Assembly: GCF_900114035.1 (NCBI RefSeq)
Contig: NZ_FORP01000022.1
Coordinates: forward strand, 1 to 64,000
Direction: 5' to 3'
From: Amycolatopsis sacchari
Lineage (GTDB): Bacteria; Actinomycetota; Actinomycetes; Mycobacteriales; Pseudonocardiaceae
DNA length: 64,000 nucleotides
Position numbers and translations under genes: made by a program. Of this stretch, positions 45,993 to 51,288 are shown piece by piece (within the stretch, counting starts at the first letter, position 1; each line of letters begins with the position of its first letter). Below the pieces are notes generated by a model. That model did no database searches, was not told the DNA's origin, and saw only the letters and a program-made list of their open reading frames with translations.

Positions 45993-46030
45993 CGGCGACG
46001 TGGTCGAGTTCCGCTTCAACGTCTGAACCG
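45993..46030 (+). other. Central att site (copy 2 of ychF 3' end)
   Basis: Encodes GDVVEFRFNV and TGA with chromosomal-style codons (gtc gag ttc cgc ttc aac gtc tga). It shares 12 identical bases (45993-46004) with copy 1 and 22 identical bases (46009-46030) with copy 3, so it is the right end of the outer element and the left end of the inner one at once. It is not preceded by any ychF coding sequence here. Confidence 0.8.
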
Positions 46031-46871
46031 AGGCTGTTCGCCCAGGTCAGGCGCCGACGCGACTTCCGGATGCGTCAGTGGATCGTCAGAGCGACCCACA
46101 ACGTCCGTAAACAACCGGGCAGACGCGAGCCGGGTTCGGTCCTCCGCGCTCGGCCACAGATGCGCGTAGGTGTTGAGTGTCACAGTCGCGCTGGAGTGCC
46201 CTCTGAACGGTGACGACGTCACATCCTTCCGCAATGACCCCCGAGGCGAAGGAGTGTCGAAGGTCGTGCAGGCGGAGCGTCGGGCATCCAGCCGCCTTGC
46301 GAGTCAGCCGCCACCAGTAGCCCACGGTGTTCTGATGAGGTGGATTTCCGCTTTCGCCCTCAAACAGCCACGAGTCCGGCTCACCCGTCGATCGATGCAT
46401 GGCGACATAGTCCTCGATCAACGCCAGCAGGTCGTCTGAGACGTGTACCACACGCTCTGACCCGTATTTCGGTGCTCGAATCTCCACACCGCCGCGACCT
46501 TCGCGCTGGACCTGCCGAGCAACCCTGATGCTGCCCTGGTCGAAGTCGAAATCTGCGAGCCGGAGAGCGGTAGCCTCACCGAGCCGGAGCCCGGCGAACG
46601 CGCAGAGCGCGACGAAGGGCTTGAACTTCGAATCAACCGCAGCCAGTAGAGCCCTGACCTGTTCGGGCGTGGGGAGGGCCATCGCAGCCTCGGAACGACG
46701 GGTACGGGGAAGCCGAACACCGTCTGTGGGATCGGACGCGATCAGTCGGTCTCGAACCGCACCGCGAAACACCGCCCGGATGTTGTTGAAGCGTGTCTTG
46801 ATTGTGCCCGGTGCCAGCCCGCGATCTCGTCGCTCTCCACGGTCAAGGCGGCCCCTGCGGGGCCGCTGATC
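46016..46871 (-). pseudogene. Tyrosine recombinase/integrase, N-terminal truncation and frameshift
   Basis: The core-binding tail LAPGTIKTRFNNIRAVFRGA starts near 46817 and the catalytic domain follows: AGLRLGEATALRLADFD (Arg I), HDLRHSFASG (H-x-x-R), then the frame is lost at about 46205 and resumes as GHSSATVTLNTYAHLWPSAEDR (second His and nucleophile Tyr) down to a stop at 46016-46018. The arm-binding and most of the core-binding domain, normally about 150 residues, are missing upstream, where the sequence turns non-coding near 46820-46871. All five catalytic positions can be identified, but not in one frame. It belongs to the actinobacterial phage-type integrase family, gene placed beside its att site. 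Confidence 0.85.
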
Positions 46872-46884
46872 CGGCCCTCATCCT

Positions 46885-46940
46885 GTCGAACCGCCAGACG
46901 CGGGCGTGCGGCTGGCGCCGGTCCCGCGTGGCGGTTCGAC
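46885..46940. repeat. Strong inverted repeat (12 + 6 bp stem)
   Basis: GTCGAACCGCCA (46885-46896) and TGGCGGTTCGAC (46929-46940) pair perfectly; inside, CGCGGG and CCCGCG extend the stem after a two-base bulge. It lies immediately upstream of the truncated integrase. It could be a terminator, a recombinase site or part of the lost N-terminal junction; no role is shown. Confidence 0.6.
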
Positions 46941-46987
46941 GGAGGCCAGGCGGCCCCACAGCCGCCGCAAGAGGAAAAGATGCCCTC

Positions 46988-47228
46988 GCCGGGCAGGCAA
47001 TACCGCTAAGTTTAGGCGAGTTTCCGCAGCTCAGAGGCGTTTGGAGGCGTCGCCCACAGAGCGGTCACACCCCGACAGAACAGTTGCCTCAATTGAAGAT
47101 TCCCCTCAACCGCAACGGCGACTGTCTCAAGTGGAGAACCGCCTAACCGGCGGGAACGACTGAACAGAGCCTCCGGTAACGCCCTGACCAGGTAAAACGT
47201 ACTAACTTAGCGGTATTGGCCGGGCAGG
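46988..47228. repeat. Small inverted-repeat element flanked by an 11-bp direct repeat (MITE-like)
   Basis: Left: gccgggcaggc followed by AATACCGCTAAG. Right: CTTAGCGGTATT followed by g and gccgggcaggc. So inverted ends of 12 bases (47000-47011 region and 47206-47217 region) bound about 218 bp without a gene, and an 11-base direct repeat lies outside both ends, as expected for a target-site duplication. Inside there is a hairpin (ccgcc/ggcgg, 47139-47153). A TSD of 10-13 bases is known for IS4-type elements; which family applies here is unknown. Confidence 0.5.
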
Positions 47229-47284
47229 CAGGCTCCGGGATGGCCGGGATAGCGCAGGCGGGGTTGCGTTGGCAGGGTGAGGGC

Positions 47285-47433
47285 GCTTGGTGGTCATCCC
47301 GTCGCCTGACTGATGGCTATCACACCGCGCCGGAGCCGCAAGCTTGGCGAATTCGGCCGGCGGATCGGACGAGGGATGCGGCTCCGCCACGGTGTGATCG
47401 AGACGCCATCAGGCGACGGGATGACCCCCAAGC
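47285..47433. repeat. Long imperfect inverted repeat (arms about 55 bp)
   Basis: The left arm from 47285 (gcttggtggtcatcccgtcg) is the reverse complement of the right arm ending at 47433 with one mismatch in the outer 25 bases; the pairing goes on less perfectly inward (ggctccg/cggagcc and cggtgtgat/atcacaccg blocks), leaving a central loop of about 36 bases. It would form a cruciform or RNA hairpin of about 149 nt. It lies 7 bases before the 73-bp repeat array. Confidence 0.75.
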
Positions 47434-47440
47434 TAACGGG

Positions 47441-47771
47441 TTCAACGATGCCGGGCGGATCGTTGGAGGTTGCGCACGACGTTCCAACGTTGGTTGCGCA
47501 GCCGCGCGTGGATTCCAACGATGCCGGGCGGATCGTTGGAGGTTGCGCACGACGTTCCAACGTTGGTTGCGCAGCCGCGCGTGGATTCCAACGATGCCGG
47601 GCGGATCGTTGGAGGTTGCGCACGACGTTCCAACGTTGGTTGCGCAGCCGCGCGTGGATTCCAACGATGCCGGGCGGATCGTTGGAGGTTGCGCACGACG
47701 TTCCAACGTTGGTTGCGCAGCCGCGCGTGGATTCCAACGATGCCGGGCGGATCGTTGGAGGTTGCGCACGA
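47441..47771. repeat. 73-bp direct tandem repeat, about 4.5 copies, each with a hairpin
   Basis: Units start with gatgccgggc at 47447, 47520, 47593, 47666 and 47739, period exactly 73; copies are identical except the first (one base missing at 47441-47446) and the last, which is cut after about 33 bases. Each unit contains TCCAACGAT-nine bases-ATCGTTGGA, a perfect 9-bp stem, plus a 10-bp palindrome CCAACGTTGG flanked by two TTGCGCA words. Identity between copies means recent amplification or strong homogenisation. The array ends 5 bases after the fic stop codon (fic is on the minus strand), so it would form the 3' UTR of fic mRNA. Overlapping ORFs are by-products of the repeat. Confidence 0.92.
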
Positions 47772-47775
47772 TGGC

Positions 47776-48924
47776 TTAGCCGACGATCTGATATATGTCT
47801 TCGGCAAGCCAGAAAATTCGACCACCTCGGCCGACGCTACCTATTTTTCTGAGAATACCCTTTTCCTCTATTGAGGTCAGTAGATTTCTTGCCCCTTGAT
47901 TTGTGATGCCTAGATTGGTCTCAACCCGTTTCACGGTGACGAACGGGTTCGAGAACAAGAGATCGACCACCTCGACTGCTCGGCTTTTGGTCCCCGCGAG
48001 CATCGATCGGTACGATTCTCGAAGCTCAACCAGTCTCCCTGCTCGCTCTTCGGCGTCAGTTGCTTGACGATATACCGCAGTCAGGAAGAACTGAATCCAT
48101 TCCTGGACTTCCCCTCGCTCGCGAACGGCTTGCAATCGGTCGTAGTACTCCTGCCTGTTGGTCTCCATGTATGCGCTGACATACAGTAGAGGTAGCTCAA
48201 GAACTTTCTTCTCGATAAGGAGAAGTGTTATTAGGAGCCTTCCAATGCGCCCATTTCCATCCAAAAAGGGGTGAATCGTCTCAAATTGGTAGTGCATCAA
48301 AGCGCATTTGATCAGAATTGGGAGCTTGTCGTCTTCATGTACGAAGTTTTCCCAGTCCTTCAGGTGATCTCCGAGTAGTTCTGGCAGTGGTGGCACAAAG
48401 ACCGCCGTGTCGGGCGAGTCTGTGGGGGACCCGATCCAAACTGGGCTGGTTCGCAGTTCGCCCGGCCGCTTTTCTTGGCCTCGAACGCCAGACAGTAGAA
48501 TGGCGTGAATTTCCCGAATCAATCGAGTGGATATCGGCAGCGATTCGAGGAGCCTAATGCCCTCGTTCAATGCTCTCTGGTAGTTGAAAACCTCAGCAAT
48601 GTCATCGCTTTCGGTCGGCTCCACTGCTGCTTCAGCCTGAAGCACGTCTGAAAGCGAAGCTTCTGTTCCCTCGATTCGCGAGCTGGCCACAGCTTCTCGC
48701 CTTTGATAGGGCTGTACCAAGATGCCAGGGTTACTCAATAGTCGACCTACGCCAGAGAGTCGTCCAAGTGCCGCGTCGGCCCTCGATAGTGCCAAGACGG
48801 TGTCAAGCGACAGATCGAGATAGCGTGGCAGGTCGGCAGGCTCGAAGTACCAGAAGGCCCACTTGTCGCCGGGCTTCTTAACTGGTCGACCGAACTCGGG
48901 GGCGACAAAGCGAGCTGGATCCAT
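47776..48924 (-). CDS. fic: Fic-domain protein (AMPylase-type) with N-terminal inhibitory helix and C-terminal winged helix
   Basis: A 382-residue Fic protein. The N-terminal domain carries SSRIEG (residues 81-86), which fits the inhibitory (S/T)xxxE(G/N) motif of class II Fic enzymes. The catalytic loop is HPFLDGNGRIGR (218-229), matching HxFx(D/E)GNGRxxR with the catalytic His 218. The C-terminal 80 residues (SRAVEVVDLLFSNPFVTVKRVETNLGITNQGARNLLTSIEEKGILR in order) are a winged-helix domain, as in many DUF4172/Fic_N-type proteins. It would transfer AMP to target hydroxyls when inhibition is relieved, and bind DNA for autoregulation. GC is far lower (about 50-55%) than anything around, so the gene is foreign. 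ATG 48924 is preferred to an upstream TTG. No antitoxin gene is adjacent; inhibition is intramolecular. Confidence 0.9.
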   Translation of the reverse strand: MDPARFVAPEFGRPVKKPGDKWAFWYFEPADLPRYLDLSLDTVLALSRADAALGRLSGVGRLLSNPGILVQPYQRREAVASSRIEGTEASLSDVLQAEAAVEPTESDDIAEVFNYQRALNEGIRLLESLPISTRLIREIHAILLSGVRGQEKRPGELRTSPVWIGSPTDSPDTAVFVPPLPELLGDHLKDWENFVHEDDKLPILIKCALMHYQFETIHPFLDGNGRIGRLLITLLLIEKKVLELPLLYVSAYMETNRQEYYDRLQAVRERGEVQEWIQFFLTAVYRQATDAEERAGRLVELRESYRSMLAGTKSRAVEVVDLLFSNPFVTVKRVETNLGITNQGARNLLTSIEEKGILRKIGSVGRGGRIFWLAEDIYQIVG

Positions 48925-49222
48925 GGATGCAGGGTACAACGGAAGTGCCCTCTTTGTTGGAGTTGCCCCGGCTGCACCTCCGTGGATGATTGACCCGTTC
49001 GTGAGGACGACTCACGAGCGAGGGCAAACCGCCATCGTCGCCGACATGCTCCTGCGAGTCTCGGCCCAAGGCAAAAGTCAGCGACATCACTCGGGCGCGC
49101 TCACCCCTGTTCGTCAGCCGTTCGTCAGGACAGCCATCGAGCACGGCAAACGACCACCATCGACGAGCGAGGAACACCCAGGTCAGGCCGCTAACCCGGG
49201 CGTTCCCGCAGGTCGCGATTTG
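48925..49222. other. Right end of inner element, with imperfect direct repeats
   Basis: No gene. Two similar segments occur: ccgttcgtgaggacgactca region (from about 49000) and ccgttcgtcaggacagccat region (from about 49119); each begins with the same ccgttcgt-aggac core and continues with related purine-rich words. They could be integrase arm sites. The start-proximal part must contain the fic promoter; no clear -35/-10 is seen. Confidence 0.4.
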
Positions 49223-49244
49223 TTCCGCTTCAACGTCTGAACCG
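49223..49244 (+). other. attR of inner element (copy 3 of ychF 3' end)
   Basis: 22 bases identical to 46009-46030, encoding the last residues FRFNV and TGA plus accg. Chromosomal DNA resumes after it with ggccgcccc and a hairpin, so this is the original right side of the ychF locus. Confidence 0.78.
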
Positions 49245-49252
49245 GGCCGCCC

Positions 49253-49289
49253 CAAAAAAGAAGCCCTCCCCGCGCGCACGGGGAGGGCT
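49253..49289 (-). terminator. Rho-independent terminator (original ychF/small gene intergenic)
   Basis: AGCCCTCCCC and GGGGAGGGCT (49262-49289) form a 10-bp GC stem with an 8-base loop. On the minus strand a run of six T (49254-49259) follows, making a canonical terminator for the small gene at 49302-49400. It may also act for ychF on the plus strand, where no T-run follows; since integration, ychF transcripts no longer reach it directly. Confidence 0.85.
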
Positions 49290-49301
49290 CCGGAGAAGCG
49301 C

Positions 49302-49400
49302 TCAGCCGGCGAGGCCGAGCAGGATGACGGCCAGCAGGGTGACCGTCGTGGCGATCGCGGTGACCCAGGTGCGCTGGGCCGAGGACAGGGTGCGGTTCAT
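49302..49400 (-). CDS. Tiny single-helix membrane protein (32 aa)
   Basis: MNRTLSSAQRTWVTAIATTV continues TLLAVILLGLAG and stops; residues 13-31 are one hydrophobic helix. An ATG with a weak purine-rich upstream region, and a canonical terminator right after the stop, support a real transcription unit. Family unknown. Small one-helix proteins often bind larger membrane complexes; nothing here says which. Confidence 0.55.
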   Translation of the reverse strand: MNRTLSSAQRTWVTAIATTVTLLAVILLGLAG

Positions 49401-49482
49401 GGCGATCCTGAGGGGCTGGTGCGGACGTTCCGCGCGTGGAAGCGCCTTGATCAAGACCACCGTTAACACCCTGTGACGCAAA

Positions 49483-49716
49483 TCACTCCGGGGAGTGCCT
49501 GCTGCGGGCGGTGTACCAGAACACCGCACCCGCGGCCCCGAGCATCAACACGAACGCCAGCGACCCGACGACGACCGCGCGCGTCTCGCCCGTCGACTGG
49601 ACCGCGGCGCTCTCCTGCTGCTGACGGGTGCCGGCCTCGGCCGCCTGCGCGACCCCGCCGAACAGCACCGCGAACACCACCGCCAACCCTGCGACCTTGA
49701 CAAGGATCTTCGACAT
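49483..49716 (-). CDS. Small exported/membrane protein (77 aa)
   Basis: Starts MSKILVKVAGLAVVFAVLFG then GVAQAAEAGTRQQQ, a Sec signal peptide cut near Ala 26-28; the second half has a transmembrane helix (VVVGSLAFVLMLGAAGAVFWYTA) and a basic tail. So type I membrane topology with a short 25-residue external segment. ATG 49716 is preceded by gaggga. Function unknown; the neighbour at 49302 is also a small membrane protein on the same strand. Confidence 0.7.
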   Translation of the reverse strand: MSKILVKVAGLAVVFAVLFGGVAQAAEAGTRQQQESAAVQSTGETRAVVVGSLAFVLMLGAAGAVFWYTARSRHSPE

Positions 49717-49779
49717 CGTGCGTTCCCTCCACTCCGCCAACGCACGAGGTCACCGCGGATGTTGCCGCGGTAGCGAAGA

Positions 49780-50070
49780 TCACAGCGCGTCGACGACCCC
49801 GTCGATCTCGGCGGCGAGCGAGACGTCCTTCTCGGTCAGCCCGCCCGCCGAGTGGGTGCTCAGCCGGAACGTCACCGTGCGCCAGCGGATGTCCATGTCG
49901 GGGTGGTGGTCGACGCTCTCCGCGATCTCGGCGACCCGGTTGACCACCTGGATCGCCTGCGGGAAGCTGCCGAGCTCGGCCGTGCGCTCGAGCGCGTCCC
50001 CCTCCCGCTTCCAGTGCGGCAGCCGCGTCAGCGCGTCGGCGATCTGGTCGTCGGTCAGTAGCTCTGCCAT
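49780..50070 (-). CDS. phhB: Pterin-4a-carbinolamine dehydratase
   Basis: A 96-residue PhhB/DCoH enzyme, which recycles pterin carbinolamine. Diagnostic blocks are LPHWKREGDALERTAELGSF, NRVAEIAESVDHHPDMDIRW (the conserved E-x-x-x-H-H-P) and VTFRLSTHSAGGLTEKDVSLA. ATG at 50070. Divergent from the thiamine transporter; 40 bases away from the riboswitch. Confidence 0.93.
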   Translation of the reverse strand: MAELLTDDQIADALTRLPHWKREGDALERTAELGSFPQAIQVVNRVAEIAESVDHHPDMDIRWRTVTFRLSTHSAGGLTEKDVSLAAEIDGVVDAL

Positions 50071-50111
50071 GTCTCCATGGTGGTCCCGCGCCCGGTACGC
50101 TGCACGGTTGC

Positions 50112-50238
50112 CACGGGAGTCCGGGACCAGACCGGGCTGAGAGGCGGGTGCGAACCCGCGACCGTCCGAACTTGATTCCGGATAACGCCGGCGCAAGGAG
50201 GCCTGATCCCCTCCTGCCGGTGAGCACAAGGAGGGGCC
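50112..50238 (+). promoter_or_regulatory. TPP riboswitch (THI element) with translational expression platform
   Basis: The aptamer runs from about 50112 to 50202 and has the conserved words CCGGGCTGAGAGG (50133-50145), GACCGTCCGAACTTGATTCCG (shown here in two parts: GACCGTCCGAA and CTTGATTCCGG, 50160-50181) and GGATAACGCCGGCGCAAGGA (50180-50199). Downstream CCCCTCC (50208-50214) can pair with either the aptamer 3' strand AGGAGG (50197-50202) or the ribosome-binding site AAGGAGGGG (50228-50236) just before the thiB ATG (50239). Mutually exclusive pairings would couple thiamine pyrophosphate binding to thiB translation. Confidence 0.95.
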
Positions 50239-51288
50239 ATGAGAGGCAAGTGGAGCGCGGTGGTCGTGCTCGGCCTGACCGCCGTACTCACCACCGGCTG
50301 CACGCTGGTGGGCGGCGGCTCGAACGACGACGCCGGCGCGACCGTCACGCTCGTCACGCACGATTCGTTCGCCGCCCCGCAGCAGGTGCTCGACGCGTTC
50401 CAGCAGCAGACCGGCATCAAGATCGCCGTGCTGAAGAAGGGGGACGCAGGCGCGCTCACGAACTCGCTCGTGCTGACGAAGGCGAACCCGATCGGCGACG
50501 TCGCGTACGGCATCGACTCGACCTTCGCCTCGCGGGCGCTCAGCGAGGGCATCTTCGAGTCGTACACGAGCCCCGAGGCCGATCGTGGGCCGCAGCGCTA
50601 CGCGGTCGACAGCGAGCACCGGATGTCGGCCGTGGACCTCGGTGACGTGTGCCTGAACGTCGACACGAACTGGTTCACCGAGCGGAACCTCCCGGCGCCC
50701 ACGGGCTACGACGACCTCACCGACCCGCGGTACAAGGACCTGCTGGTGGTGGAGAACCCCGCGACGTCCTCGCCGGGCCTGGCGTTCCTGCTGGGCACCA
50801 TCGCCAAGTACGGCGAGCAGGGCTGGCAGGCCTACTGGCAGAAGCTCAAGGACAACGGCGTGCAGTCGGTCAGCGGCTGGGAGGAGGCCTACGGGCAGGA
50901 CTTCTCCGGCTCCTCCGGCAAGGGCCCGCGGCCCATCGTCGTCTCCTACGCCTCCTCGCCGGCCGCCGAGATCGGTGACGACGGCAAGCCGCGCACCAAG
51001 GCACTGCTCGACACCTGCTACCGGCAGGTCGAGTACGCCGGGGTGCTGGCGGGCACGAAGCAGGCCGACAAGGCGCACAAGGTGATCGACTTCCTGCTGT
51101 CGCAGCAGTTCCAGGCGACGGTGGCGGACAGCATGTACGTCTACCCGGCGCGTGACGGCGTGGCGCTGCCGAAGGCGTGGGCGGACGCCGCGCCGCTGCC
51201 GCGCGACTCCGCGAGCCTGCCCGCCGACCAGGTGCAGAGCGGGCGTGAGCGGTGGATCGGGCAGTGGCGGTCGTTGCTCGGCCAGTGA
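50239..51288 (+). CDS. thiB: Thiamine ABC transporter substrate-binding lipoprotein
   Basis: A 349-residue lipoprotein with signal peptide and lipobox Cys 21 (LTTGC). The mature part is a class of periplasmic-type binding protein (TLVTHDSFAAPQQVLDAFQQQTGIKI, KANPIGDVAYGIDSTFASRA, LGDVCLNVDTNWF, VENPATSSPGLAFLLG). It captures thiamine (and TPP) outside the membrane. First gene behind a TPP riboswitch, followed by permease and ATPase genes with overlapping codons. Confidence 0.94.
   Translation: MRGKWSAVVVLGLTAVLTTGCTLVGGGSNDDAGATVTLVTHDSFAAPQQVLDAFQQQTGIKIAVLKKGDAGALTNSLVLTKANPIGDVAYGIDSTFASRALSEGIFESYTSPEADRGPQRYAVDSEHRMSAVDLGDVCLNVDTNWFTERNLPAPTGYDDLTDPRYKDLLVVENPATSSPGLAFLLGTIAKYGEQGWQAYWQKLKDNGVQSVSGWEEAYGQDFSGSSGKGPRPIVVSYASSPAAEIGDDGKPRTKALLDTCYRQVEYAGVLAGTKQADKAHKVIDFLLSQQFQATVADSMYVYPARDGVALPKAWADAAPLPRDSASLPADQVQSGRERWIGQWRSLLGQ

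Larger units (their letters stand above)
35448..46026. mobile_element. Outer integrated element (about 10.5 kb) in ychF 3' end, decayed
   Basis: Bounded by copy 1 and copy 2 of the ychF tail. The content is unlike the flanking housekeeping genes: two-component system plus VanY-like peptidase, broken MmyB-type regulators, glyoxalase/MarR pair, amidase remnant, deleted IS3 element, and a TetR/SDR/SnoaL/LtrA operon. Many genes are truncated or frameshifted. I find no integrase of its own between the two att copies, so it is either immobile now, was mobilised in trans, or lost its integrase. Base composition is visibly lower in GC than the chromosome. The element boundaries are seen; the integration model is inferred. 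Confidence 0.65.
46009..49244. mobile_element. Inner integrated element (about 3.2 kb) with int remnant, repeats and fic
   Basis: Flanked by identical 22-bp sequences at 46009-46030 and 49223-49244, the ychF 3' end target. A tyrosine integrase gene lies just inside the left end, the usual place. Contents from left: broken integrase, hairpin-rich DNA, a small inverted-repeat element, a 149-bp inverted repeat, 73-bp tandem repeats and a Fic gene. No replication or transfer genes. With a defective integrase it is unlikely to excise by itself. Boundaries are read directly; element status is inferred. Confidence 0.7.

Noticed and set aside
35448-46026. Conjugative element (ICE)
   Set aside because: No relaxase, FtsK/TraB-type ATPase, rep or excisionase gene was found; it is a decayed island at most.
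47441-47771. CRISPR array
   Set aside because: The 73-bp units are directly abutting and identical; there are no variable spacers and no cas genes nearby.
47216-47874. Several overlapping ORFs of 120-190 codons on both strands
   Set aside because: They are produced by the 73-bp and inverted repeats; the same peptide recurs in different frames and none has a domain.
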